A stretch of DNA of 64,000 nt, from positions 1,929,501 to 1,993,500 of the forward strand of contig CP114498.1 of NCBI GenBank assembly GCA_027186245.1, read 5' to 3'. Position 1 is the first letter of the stretch, and each line of letters starts with the position of its first letter. Source of the stretch: Coriaria nepalensis (Eukaryota; Streptophyta; Magnoliopsida; Cucurbitales; Coriariaceae). Shown in pieces: positions 49,797 through 61,751 of this stretch. Position numbers and translations under genes: made by a program. Under the pieces are notes generated by a model. That model saw only the letters and a list, made by a program, of their open reading frames with translations. It was not told the DNA's origin and did not search any database.

Positions 49797-51001
49797 TTAT
49801 GAGATTGATCTAAGACTCTGGAAATAAGTTCTTGACCAATGCTCAAAACTAATATCCTCTAAATATGTTGCTATACCATAATGCGATACTCTGATCTCAT
49901 TGAAGTCTTTGTTGAATTCTTGTAGCTTATATATTTTGGTTGTTGTCTTGAATAGAAAAAAACATTCCACCACTCCTAAATCCCGGCTTGATATTTTGCC
50001 CGTTGTGCTAAATACATATACTATATTTTGAATTTGGGTAAACAATTTGTATAGTATTTTTTACACTTCGTGTTCGATCTAAAACGAATACTAAATTGGG
50101 GACATTGAGTATCTTTTCTCGAAGCCTATTTAAGAACCAAGTCTATGATGTCTCTTGAGTCAACTATAGCCCATGTTATCAGATAGAGTTGATGGTTATC
50201 ATCCTAAGCAGTTGCGGTTAGAAGCGTGTCTTTGTATTTGCATTTCAAAAATGTTTCATCGATATAAATAATCTTTCACATCAACTTAAACCTAGTAATT
50301 GATGTCATAAAAGCCATGAAATAATAAAGAAATATTATTTCTCCATCTGTCAAAAATGCAATTACAGTATCTATATTTACAACTTTTATTACGGTAGAGT
50401 AATATGACAACCTTATATTACTCTCTTGGGTCGTACCCCGATTAGATCACATGGAATATAACTTGCTTTCCATGCTTTCCATTAAGTAATATTTACCATG
50501 ATATCATTACGGGGTAAATCTGTAATCATTTTCGAGTTAGGACTCTCGTTACTCCTATTAAATCTATTTATTAAATGTGTTCCAATTACTAATGAGGATG
50601 TTTGTTGATGTTTTTCATACAAATAATTGAAGTTACATGTGTATTGATTCTTGTAAGTTCAAATTTGGAAAAATGAACATTTTTTCTTTTTTCATAGCAC
50701 AGAGCATCATCTTGCAATTGGGGTCTACACAACCGACAACATATATAATCTTACTCGACTTCTTCATTTTGAATTTAAAATTCCGTCGACTAGCATGCAT
50801 CCGTAGACTTATCTTTAGCTCCTTCTTCAACTCAAAGAACTGAGTGCGATAAAACTTATCTTCGCTCGATCGGAAATAAATAATTGGTAGTAAATTGCTT
50901 CTAATGTTAGAAAAACCACTACTCGACTTCCCGGGCTGAGTACTAATCGGAATAATATTCACATACTCATCATCGCCCTCGTCTTCAAATTCATTTTCCA
51001 A
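49797..51001 (-). pseudogene. MuDR-type Mutator-like transposase relic
   Basis: Pieces on the minus strand follow the order of a MuDR-type plant transposase, with stops in between. The ORF from 51001 has an acidic start, then the MuDR N-terminal region (RTQFFELKKELKISLRMHAS, then FKFKMKK and CVDPNCKMML). Near 50500-50430 a weak helix-turn-helix-like stretch (WKAWKASYIPCDLIG) follows. Near 50390-50150 is the catalytic region: FLYYFMAFMTSITRFK, IIYIDETFLKCKYKDTLLTA and IVDSRDIIDLVLK. The ORF ending at 49797 (EFNKDFNEI, then YLEDISFEHWSRTYF) corresponds to the region before the SWIM finger. Several in-frame stops are present, no zinc finger was seen, and I found no terminal inverted repeats by eye. 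The element is dead. Confidence 0.8.
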
Positions 51002-52387
51002 TATGGTAAATTAGGTATCGAATATGGATCCTCTTGAGCATATTAAGAATTAGGTATATTATAAATAAGTACTATTCCATCAAAGTAGTAATCCTAAAAT
51101 AAAAAATCACCACATTCTACCTCATCCTTCTGCACATCCTCTGTTTCATCCTTGTTTTTTTCGTCATCCTCAACCTCTACCTCAATCTCAGGCTCAATAA
51201 TATTTCCTTCTACATTTGTACCATCATTTAGATATTCATCGCTACCATTATCATAATATAATTTTCATTTTTATCGTTACTAACATCATATACTTAACGT
51301 CGCTCTGGAACATGAATATCATTTTTATCATTTGTAATCAACATCACATGCAGTGGAGATGGATGATCTATAAATATTAAATGGACCATCTATAATTATT
51401 AGATGGATGATATATAAGAATAACACTTTGTACATTATTGTCATATCAAATTCATTAAGATCAACACGAATAATATTATTATATACGACCTATAACAGTT
51501 CATTAAAACTAATGCTTATTTCAATTGCAACACTCTTAAATCCTTATGAGCCTTTTGGAATTAAGATTTCAAAGATTTTGTGTTGTTATCAGTATCATTT
51601 CACTGTCATCGAAATATATAACTAAATATAAATGATGATATTCCTAAAAAATAAATAATTTATCAATTACAAAATTAATGAAAAATTAAAATAAATTAAA
51701 AATTAAAAATGATCTGAAATCATGGATTAAGATTTCAAACTAAAATATTAGATTAAAATCATAATGTCGATCCAATTAAACTTGATCCAAAATTTTGGTC
51801 CTATATTTCAAACCAATTTATCACTTGTTCTTATGCTTGTTCAAAATCATGTCCAAGTCTCCATCTAATTAAAAAAAAATAGATGAAATAAATAAAATTT
51901 TAAAAATAAATAAATATATTTATTACATAGAAAGTAAAACTAAATAGAAAAAAAAAAGCACTAAATATATATTCAAAACTTTTCTAGTGCTTCTGTCAAA
52001 TTATAAATTCTTTTTCTCCAACAAAAGATTGAGAAACGTCAGACAATGGAAGTAAAGGAGGTTATTATATTTTTTTTGTAGCAGTCGTAGGTTGTTTGTT
52101 CTTTTAAGGCATATTTTTTGGAAAGAGAAGGTAAGAAAGAGGAAGTGCGAGAGAAAATGGTATAAGAAAATAAATATAATTTTTTTGTTTTATTTTAAAT
52201 AAAAAATAAAATATAAAATAAAATAAAAGTTATTTAACAACAAAAAAAATTTGACAGAAAATTAAATAACTAAACATTTCGACACAAAACAACTTAACAA
52301 ATACCCAGCTTTCTCCTTTCCCATTCCACTTCACCAACGATTCAAAGTTCACACGATCATCGACTGAATCTGGATCCGAAACATCGA
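51002..52387. other. AT-rich spacer between the MuDR relic and the PH gene
   Basis: No intact coding exon. The minus strand near 51110-51380 translates to broken acidic stretches that may be the eroded N-terminus of the MuDR-type gene. The last 150 bp are the leader region of the PH gene. Confidence 0.5.
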
Positions 52388-52822
52388 ATGGGAAGCCTAT
52401 GGAGGGCCGTAACGGGTCAGCCGGAGACACCTCCGGAAGACTACGACGGCGTTAGGTACTGGTCGAGCCCAGAGAGGAACGGGTGGCTAACCAAACAAGG
52501 CGAGTACATCAAGACCTGGAGGCGCCGCTGGTTCGTCCTCAAGCAATCAAAGATCTTCTGGTTCAAGGAATCAACGGTCACCCACAACTCCAGGCCACGT
52601 GGAGTCATCCCAGTAGCCGCCTGTTTGACAGTCAAAGGCGCTGAAGACATCGTTAACAAACAACACGCGTTCGAGCTCTCCACCCGATCCGACACCATGT
52701 ACTTCATCGCCGACTCGGAGAAGGACAAGGAAGACTGGATCAACTCGATCGGACGGTCCATAGTTCAGCAATCGAAGTCTGTTACTGATTCTGAGATCGT
52801 CGATTATGATAGCAACCGTTGA
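52388..52822 (+). CDS. small pleckstrin-homology domain protein (AtPH1-like)
   Basis: A single exon encodes 144 residues. After a short lead (MGSLWRAVTGQPETPPEDYD) the rest is one PH domain: NGWLTKQGEYIKTWRRRWFV, LKQSKIFWFK, PRGVIPVAACLTVKGAED, FELSTRSDTMYFIADSEK, and the invariant Trp in DWINSIGRSI. The basic K-x-W-R-R-R-W stretch in the beta1-beta2 loop is the expected phosphoinositide-binding site. The protein is very similar in layout to Arabidopsis PH1 (At2g29700) and to the PH gene At5g05710; the latter is the better match by remembered gene order. AtPH1 binds phosphoinositides and localises to endosomal membranes. The start lies in good context after a 5' leader, and the frame has no intron. 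Confidence 0.92.
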   Translation: MGSLWRAVTGQPETPPEDYDGVRYWSSPERNGWLTKQGEYIKTWRRRWFVLKQSKIFWFKESTVTHNSRPRGVIPVAACLTVKGAEDIVNKQHAFELSTRSDTMYFIADSEKDKEDWINSIGRSIVQQSKSVTDSEIVDYDSNR

Positions 52823-53069
52823 TTAGTAAAATCTCCTTGTAAATTTGAATATCCTAAATTAAGTGCTTCTTTTTTTTTTTCAATCTTGTTAATTATGGTG
52901 AAGAATTTTAGATCTTCATAATAATAATTTGTGAAATTTAAATCTTTTTTGGGGGTTAAATTCAAATTTCTGTTATAAATTTTGCTTCTTTGAGAAAATC
53001 ATATATAATGCTGCTGATATTGAGAAGAATGGAATTTAATACAAAGAGATGTAGGTTGATAAATCTCAG

Positions 53070-56000
53070 TCATTTGTCGACGAATGCTGACTCAGCCAAG
53101 TTAATGGCACGAGCAAGACCGGCCACTTTGTTCAGGCACTCTTGATGCTCATCATCAGGGTTACTATCGGCTACTATTCCGGCTCCGGCTTGAAGATAAG
53201 CAACCCATTCCTGCCTCTTGTTCACATCCTTGTAAGAATACATTGTGTCATAACGGGCCGAGGTCGGAAATACTATAGTCCTTAGAGCAAGGGCCATGTC
53301 CATATCACCTGTGAATGAGATAGTCCCGTATCCACCGCTGTATGGCCCGCGCCTTGACACCTCCAGCTGATCGATTATCTCCATTGCTTTAACCTGAATA
53401 AACATTTATCTTTGGTACATTTAGAAATGGAAAACACAGAAAACCCTGGGAAAATGTGGGGGGGGGGGGGTGAAATGGAGCGACCTTCGGTACACCACTA
53501 ACGATTCCAACAGGTAGTGCAGCTCGGAGTGTGTCCCAGCAAGTTAGATGGTCGTCCAACTCTCCAGTGACCTAACCAAATTAAATTAGTGAGTCAAAAG
53601 AAAAAGAGGGATAAATTCTTTGGTTTCTGATAAGTGACAAGGCAATAGGAGTTGGATAAGACTCCTGTCGAGTTTGAAATGGGTTCAGTTTGTGCTATTT
53701 ACCAAAAATGGTAATCGTTGATCTAAGATCATTCTTCCTCCTCACACCCGCTTTGAAAATTACCGATTTTGGTAAACTGGTATAAACTGATATACTTCAA
53801 ATCAGGGAGGACCTATCCATAGAAATTTGAAACTGAGTTTCAAGTTCCTTGCAGTAGAGCTAATGTGCATGACATAGGAATACCGTTATACGTCCATAAG
53901 CTTTTCTACTTTCACGGAACCATATTTAGAAACCTGCATAAAAAATGCATCCTAAAAGATACCACTCTACGCAAAATATTGTACTCGATGAGGGCGATAT
54001 TTCGAAACTTGAATAGACAATGAGGGCCAAGAGCTTTGATTGATTGAAAAGATACCTTCCCGACATCATTCTGACCCACGAGCATGATATGTTCTGCATG
54101 CTGTTTTGCATCATCTAGCAATTGCTTTTCCAACGTTTCATCTTCCTTCCCTATATTCTCTCTTCTAACAGTTCCAGCCAACGGCTGGTTCACAATCTTT
54201 TTCTGTGCAGGTTTTTCAAAATCATTCATGGTTTGTTTATATATCGACTTTCTCAAATTATCCAGGCATAAAAAAATTTACCCTCTTGACATGGGTGAGG
54301 ATTTCCGGACTTGAGCCAACCAGAATGCACCCTCTCGCCTAATTAAGAACATGACACAAAGTTCATGAACAATTTTTCTAATTTATAGAAACCAGAAAAG
54401 AAAATGTAGAGAGCCATACTTGTAAATATGCCATATTTGGACTTGGATTGACAACTCGAAGTGCTCTATAGACTTCAAAAGGGTCAGAAAAAGTCCGGCA
54501 TTCAAAACGCTGGCTTAATACCACCTGGAAAATGTTTCCGGATAAAATGTGCTCCTTTGCCTCTAAAACAGCTTTCTTGTATTCTTCACTTGTCATGTTT
54601 GATTCCTTCAAAGAAGGGCCAAATTGTTGAGTTTGTAACGTCACTAAACCTGGAGATAGCCTTGGGCTAGAAGTATCCAAAATAAATTAAAAGTAAATTA
54701 AATAAAAAGTTTGTGCTTGTTTAAAGCGGAATTATTAGTAGTTACCGTTCACTGTCTTGAATTCTGGCCAATAGTACCTCCAACCGTTTTACTCCGTCTT
54801 TATAAGCTTCCTCGGCAGAGGAGTATCGATCAAGCATCACCCAATGTATTGCATATGCTTTCTGAAAAAAAAATCAACCAGAAATTATTATCTATAGAAG
54901 AATTCATTTCTCCATTGCTAACCGGGAACAAAAAGAAAAAGATCACCTTCTCAAGATGATCAAACACAATGACATCATCATAGAGTCCAAGATGAATATC
55001 AGCAAGGTTTCTATCATCTTGTGGAGCCCTTGAGAATGGGAGCTTCTTGCTCTCCACATATCGAACCGTATCATATGAGAAGTAACCAACCCATCCACCT
55101 ACATTCATCCAAAAAGAGCTAAATGCTAATAGATGGTTTGTTTATAAGCCTGAGTCCTTTTTCTTATTTTTTTGGCTTTACCGCAAAATGTATCTGGAAG
55201 TTCACAACCAATTTGAGGCCTCCATTCCTTCGAGATCTGTATCGGAATAATCATGGGATCGTCTACTTCTTCCCTGGTTGATCGGCCTAGCTCATGATCC
55301 ATTATTGTGACATAATTCTCTTTTGCTACTATTTCCATAGCAGGTTGAGTCCCTACAACGCTATAACGACCCTGATAAATGCAAATATTGACTTATTGAA
55401 TTCAGTTTAAATGTTAACGGAATCAAATTGATCAAAAGGAAAACTAGGCAAGAGAAGTCTAGAACCTGAGAATTGGCCTCGACAGATTCAAAGAGAAAGC
55501 TTGGAGTGTCCCGATCATCTTCTTTGACCAGGCAGCGGTAAGCTAGGATCGGATTGAGTTGATCAGAGAAAATGCATCGAGAAATCGGGACCAGATTTCC
55601 GTGCTTGGAAGCTTCTAGAAACTCTGCTGCACTGTCTACTTAAAGAAGCCAAGGACCAAAGAAATGAAATGTCATGAAATTTATGAACTTGAGACGAGAA
55701 CTTGATTTAACTGGAAATGTTATGATTAGTTGACAGATTTACATGTTTTCCCCCAATTTTAGTTACATGTTTTACTAACATCTCAAATTTCAATGTAACA
55801 AGCTAAACTTTTTATTTTAATTGTAATGTTTCCCCCACATTTTCTCAGCAATCAAACAGGACGCCAAATTCAACAGCAGAATTGATACTTGATAAAGGAA
55901 GGAAAGAAAATGTCATGTAACAGGAAATTACTTTATTTCTTCTCGTCTATTTTCCCTCCTTTTTTATTTTCTTGACAACCAAACAGCTGGAAGCCTGGAA

Positions 56001-56234
56001 TAATAAAAACGCAAGAAAAATCACCCCAAAAAAATATATATATATAATCTCACCTAACGACTGAGAAGAGAGAGAGGAGCATTTCAAGGTTCGAACGCAT
56101 TTGAGTGAGATTGAGCGGGAAGAGGAAATGCCGGTGAACGGAAAGGAAGACAACCGGTGACTTGAAGAACGGAGAAGACTGTGAGAGTGAGAGAGCCCCA
56201 GCATTTTCATTTTCCGGCATCCGGAAGAACCCAC
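53070..56234 (-). pseudogene. ASA1: anthranilate synthase alpha subunit (ASA-type), probably inactive
   Basis: Eleven exons can be laid out (56234-56054, 55635-55466, 55371-55182, 55098-54947, 54861-54746, 54666-54420, 54338-54282, 54202-54056, 53933-53853, 53571-53485, 53393-53070), giving about 583 codons. The family is clear: a Ser-rich plastid transit peptide, the feedback region FLFESVEANS, GGWVGYFSYDTVRYV, LLARIQDSE, GNIFQVVLSQRFE, ILVGSSPEILTHVK, then the C-terminal catalytic block. The enzyme would make anthranilate from chorismate in plastids, the first step of Trp synthesis. Lesions: a TAA codon at 53886-53888 after KVEKLMDV; loss of two codons in LVDLGRND, which reads LVGQNDVGK; GC instead of GT at the donor after 53853; and PVGTVSGAPK reading PVGIVSGVPK. 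Without a working copy elsewhere this would block Trp synthesis, so another ASA gene is expected. Confidence 0.85.
53458..53470. repeat. poly-G tract in an ASA pseudogene intron
   Basis: Thirteen G residues in a row; length may be uncertain because of sequencing. Confidence 0.85.
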
Positions 56235-59200
56235 CGGAATTTTCAGTCGCCGGTAGCAAGTTATCCTTCTCTCCGTTTGATAGACATAAATTTGAGAGTG
56301 TGTGGTTTTCAGTGTCTGTTTTGTTGGTGTGAACTGTTGCGGAGAGGAGTTTGAATATTTGCTTTGGAAACACTTTTTATTTACTCCTTCGTTTGTTTCT
56401 TGTAACGTTTTAATTTTGTTATCATTTTTTCTTTTTCTATAAATTATCTTGATCGTTTGATAGTTTTATAATGTTGACATTTTTTTATTATATTTTATAT
56501 TATTTATTATAAAAGAATGGTATTTATAATTATAATAAAGTTTAATATATTATTGTTGATGTTAGGAAATTTACTGGTCAAAAATTTAGGAAAATTTAAT
56601 GAATTTTAAATGTCGAGATCAAAATAGGGTTTGGACAGATTTAACTTTCGGTAAAATATAATTAAAATTGCGAGAAATGTGGGCGTATCAAAAAATTAAA
56701 GTAGATTCACACTATATTAAATAAATACATGTTAAAGAAATTAAATCTGATTTTTAAATAGGCGAAATGATTAAAATTAATCTAAATCTGATTTTTTTTT
56801 TTCGACATATCTACTGACTGATGAACGGACTGAACTAATACTAATAAAAGTAAATGGTAAATGAAAACATAATAAAAAGCTAAAAGACAAAAATAAAATA
56901 ATAACTAAATAACACTTTAATAAAATAACAGAATTAAAAGTCATAGATCTAATTTATGATAATAAATTAATTGTAAATTTTTTATACTAATGAAAGTGAT
57001 AAATAAAAATTTAAATGATCAAAGAAAGAAATGAAGCTGTCTAATTCATAACCGATATATTGAGATTATCTCTTGGATGAAAATTTGATATTCTAATTAC
57101 TAATTCTAAAGAACAAATCTAAGTAAAGACAAAATTTTCTGAGGAATTGAAAAATAATAAGTGTAGTGTCGGACTTGAGAAGATAATTTTTTTAGAGCAT
57201 AAAGAAGATTTACGAGTGTTGTTCAATTTTTTGGTGATTGTCGGTGATGATTTTTGTCTTCACTCTATTTATAGGCAATTTTGGAATGACACGTTTGTAA
57301 TAAATTTGATCCACTAACTCACTCTTCCCTTTTTATGATGCCATTGCCCAATTTGTGGGTCTCATCGCCTTTTTAATGAGTTGGTTGTTGATTGAGCTCC
57401 CAGTCGAATCCAATCAACTTTTGGTTTAAGTTCATTGCAACAATTCCTTCCACTATTTCATGAATTTTGGCTAAACCTTACGGACTTTCCATGATTTTTA
57501 GTCAACTTGCTTTTTGGTTTAGGGTGGGTCAAAAGTAGATTCCACTTTTAAGAAAAAATGGTTTAACTTTATATCGAAATATTATTTGGTCGAAAACTCT
57601 CTCTCTCTCTTTATTTTGGCCAAGATGTTCTCTTTTTGTCCCAAATTCAGTCAACCTCTTATCTTAGCTGAAAAGTGAGTTGAAATTGTTCATTTAATGC
57701 TTTTTTTAAAAGAAAATTTTGACTCATCGCTAACCTTTTTATGTTTGACCCATTTTCCTATCATTTATTGGCTGAATTCTTCCAACTAACCTACCTTTTC
57801 GGCCCATTAATACTTTTGGATGATTTTGTATGGAGAGTTAGAAGATGAAATGCAACCCCATTTAGATTTATCCTTAAGTTATCCATATGCAAGTGATTTA
57901 TGATTAGTTTTCATGTTATTTCATAAATCTTTATAATATTCTATTATTTTGAGGTTGCTCCTATACTTAATCGGATTCAATTATTTAAATTATATCCGGT
58001 CGATTAAAATTAATTACAATTCAATTAAAATTAATATTTAACTGATCATATTAATTATTTAATATTAATTAGTCGGTTCAATTATTACTAACTGATTTAC
58101 ATTTAATTTAAAATTTCCGATACAATCACTTTCCACTGTTTGGAAAATTCTAGCATCAACAATCACGTATCCATACACTGCACTATATAAATACACAAAT
58201 TTTTCTTATCACTCACTCTAGATATGTGCCGGAGTCTCTTTGCCAAGTGTTTAGATAATTAAAAGAAAGGTTTTATTTATTTAATTGAAATTATGTAATT
58301 ATTAATTCGAATCGATTATATATATTCGATGTAATTTCATACCATTTGTGTAGATTTAAACTGTTTGCTCATTTCTATAATATTTTATCCTAATATAAAT
58401 CTAATTAGATTCATTAATCTTAAATTCGTTTAAAGTTATAACAAGCTGATGAATCAAATCAAATATACAGAACAAAATGGATCAAACTCCTCTGAATTTT
58501 AAATCCATTATAAAAATGTACAATATATTTATTTATATATCATTTCAAAGTTAGAACTATCATTCTAAATGACATGAGTCTTGATAGGTACGAGTGATTG
58601 AGCTACTCGGATGCACAATTGTTTGCATTTTCTCCTCTCATTAAATGTTCGAGACAAACCAGTTAACAAAGTAGATAAATGTCAGCTAGGCTTTCGTGAG
58701 TCATCTCTTGTCGGTTGTCCCCACTAGAACGTTTAGAGACAAGGACCCAGAGAGGGAGGCAAGTTATAAGAAGACATGTTGAGGACTAAGGGGAAGGGAG
58801 AAAAATGAGAAAGATATGTCGTCCAGACGGGAATTCGAATAAGAAACAGAGAAAGCCCAAAGGATAAGAAAGCTGAGACATAGTCGAACATAATTTGGCA
58901 ACGAACCGACATGTTGTTCGTTGTAAATTGTAGAACAAGTTTACATTCTCATAATAATCTGACCATTAATTAGTCCAGCAAAGAAAATTTCTACTGATTT
59001 TATAATCTGCTTTGGATTAATTTAGATAGTTTGCTTCTGATTAAGGAAAAGCAAAAACTAAACAAACTTTTTCTTTTGTGGGGGGATTATAGTTTCAACA
59101 AGAGATGAAAGATGACTGATTAGATCAGAAGGATTACTATTCTGAGAATAACTTTAGCTTAGAAAAAGAGCACATAACGCAGTCTGAAAATGGATTATGC

Positions 59201-59241
59201 TTTCCTATGTATGTATGATACAAGAGAACAATTAGATTGCA
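56235..59241. other. gene-free region between the ASA pseudogene and the AUX/LAX gene
   Basis: No supported exon in about 3 kb. A TATA-like CTATTTATAG near 57268 and the promoter-like surroundings at 57150-57350 belong to nothing I can recognise; a decayed LTR is possible. The stretch adjoining 59241 is the AUX/LAX 3' flank. Confidence 0.55.
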
Positions 59242-61394
59242 TCAAAAAAGGGTTCGGTGATGTTCGCCCGGTGGGGCCCGGGGCGGGCACTGATAGCACT
59301 TTGCAAAGACCCCAAAAGTGTCGACTTGCTTGATGAAATTAGTCATGCTGGCCCACCCGCCAAATCCGAACCCAACTACTAGGACCCACACTATGATGAA
59401 CGCGTTCGCCACATGCATTGCCGTCCAGCTGTGGGCAAAAACTGGAAGTTTCTCAGCCGCATTCTGCAGTCACAAACCAAAGACAAAAGGATCATGTATT
59501 TTCAATCATGTGCCTAGAATTTGACCATAAGGAGGTGGAGAGAGATAGGACTATATTGGACCTGTCGGGCTGAAGCGGACCGGAAAGTGAGCATATGTGC
59601 CAAAGCTGGGATGATATAGACAGTGAAACTAACCAATAGGGCCCCGACGGCCGAGTTAATCGGCCCGAAGAAGGGAAATGCAATGGCCAAGAACCATATC
59701 GGTATCACAACGGGCAAACGGGTAAGTGCCCTTAGACATATACTCTTCGTATCATGCATTCCAATCACTTTCTCCCAAACAAAGTATAAGGGGGTACAAG
59801 CAAATCCAAATGTTATAAACTACATAGAAACATATACAAGCATTAGAATAGGAATGAGAAAGGGCAAAAGAAAGTTACATATTGTGAGAAGTTGATTGGT
59901 AGTGAGGAAATTATTGGACGGACCTGATGAATAAGCATTAAGATCACCCCGGCATCTCTCCATCCGTTTTTTGGAAGGAGAGAGAAGGCATTGGAGTGGG
60001 TTAAGAGCTGGTCTCCAAAGGCCCAGTAGACAGCAGAAGCAGATGGAAGGGTTAGTGTGAACACATACAGTGTTGCCAAGAGATATATGTACTTGAACTT
60101 TTGAGGCTTCCACATTGCATGCATTATTTCCCTACAAAAAATCAAAAAAAAAAAAAAAAAAAAAAACACAACATCCATTCTAGCTTGGTTTGGTAGTTAA
60201 TTAGTAGCTTGAATTCAATTACATAGAACTGGAAGAAAAAGAAGTAATTACACAGTGACGGCATGTCCTCCAAAAGTGTATAGTATATTCGTTGCTCCAG
60301 TGAAGTACAAGACCATTTTCGTCGGGCCCGAATGTTTAACATCCTCAACCTTGAGAAAGCAAAAAAGAAAAAAAGAAAAAAAGAAAAATGCAGTTTCAAG
60401 ATATTAAAATCCTAGTTGAATTTACGACGAAATCATCGGTTTCATGAAGTGCGATTACCTGACCGTGAACAAGGGCGGCAATGGTAAGATACCATGCCGT
60501 GTAAGTAGTCATTCCTAGGCCGAGAAAGGACCAAAGTCTATAGTTGTGAAATGAGGGTATAAACACAGTAGTAGCACAACATGCTCCAAATATATAAGTC
60601 CATGTCCTTTTGTCAAATTTGTCATTTATGTAGTATATGTTGCTGCATAAATTGAGAAACCGAAACAAGCTTAAGTAACTAAAGAAAGTTGTCAAGACTA
60701 ATAGATCGAAATCAAATTGGACAAAGAAGAAGAAAAAAAGACCTTGCACAAGCTATAAGTTGAATAACAGATCCAAAGAGAAGGAAGGTACAATTAAAGG
60801 CCAACCCGACGGCTTTCCAATACGGGCCGAGCAGCCCATCAAGAACTTCAAACCACTGGACAAGATAAGATCATGGTGTAATAACATAAAGACTGGAAAA
60901 TTTGGAACAATTTGAGGTTGTATGAAGTTTGTTTATGGGGAATTTAAACCTGAATGACATGGTTTTTGAAGCTGACATTCTCTTTTTCCTTTCGGGTTCG
61001 ATACTCGATGTAGAGAACGCTGATCAAATAAGCAGTCCAGCTTCCAAGAATGCCATAAAAGACTTGGAATATAATGCCTGAGAGCATACCAAGTTGAGAG
61101 AAAGAGTATGGCAATGTTAACAGAACCTGAGCAACCTGTGTAAGAGCCAACAAGAACAAAAGAAGTTACGAATTTGCGTACTTTTGATCTTGAGATGTGT
61201 TTTTTTTTTTTAAATGATAGTACCTGATTTGATGCACAGCTGAACCAAGCATCATAAACAGAGCCTCCGTGCCAGAGAAGGCTTTTAAAGCTTAAAAGAG
61301 ACTCATCTTCCTTCTGTTCATCTCTCTCATCATGTTCAGTTGTCTGATTGAAGCTTGTAACAATGGCTTCCTCTGTTTGTTTCTGTGGTACCAT
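59242..61394 (-). CDS. AUX1/LAX-family auxin influx carrier
   Basis: Eight exons in phase encode 479 residues: 61394-61224, 61135-60950, 60855-60743, 60642-60459, 60349-60252, 60131-59924, 59819-59562, 59463-59242. The sequence is strongly conserved for the family: LLWHGGSVYDAWFSCASNQ, LTLPYSFSQLGMLSGIIFQV, NIYYINDKFDKRTWTYIFGA, KHSGPTKMVLYFTGATNILY, EIMHAMWKPQKFKYIYLLA, LPVVIPIWFLAIAFPFFGPI and a C-terminus with KCYQCPPRAPPGEHHRTLF. AUX/LAX proteins are proton-coupled symporters with about eleven membrane helices that import IAA at the plasma membrane. The acidic N-terminus (HDERDEQKEDES) is family-like. Features such as MHDTKSICLRAL and the tail lean toward the AUX1/LAX1 side, but I cannot assign a subclade without a tree. 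A tryptophan-pathway gene next door is coincidental as far as I can tell. Confidence 0.94.
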
Positions 61395-61699
61395 TGTTTT
61401 CTTACAGATTTTGAACAGAACTGAAATACAAAGAACAGAACCCAGAAATTCAAACTAAAAAAATATGATGGAGCATATATAAGCAACAAAAATACAGAGA
61501 AAAAAATAAATGAGCTTACTAGTGTGTACGTTACCTTCTTATTATGATGGGAAAGATGATGAAATCAGAGAGACCCTTTAGTGACAAATGTGTGATAGTC
61601 CCCCCGGAAGTCGATTTATTAATTTATTAATTATATTTTTTATTTTTTATTTTATTTTTAGTACGTTGCAGCTCTGAATCTGGGGAGAAGAACTTACAA

Positions 61700-61751
<52 letters not shown>

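Noticed and set aside
57150..57350. Possible LTR with a TATA-like box
   Set aside because: No paired repeat, primer-binding site or internal retroelement coding region seen; left only as a note.
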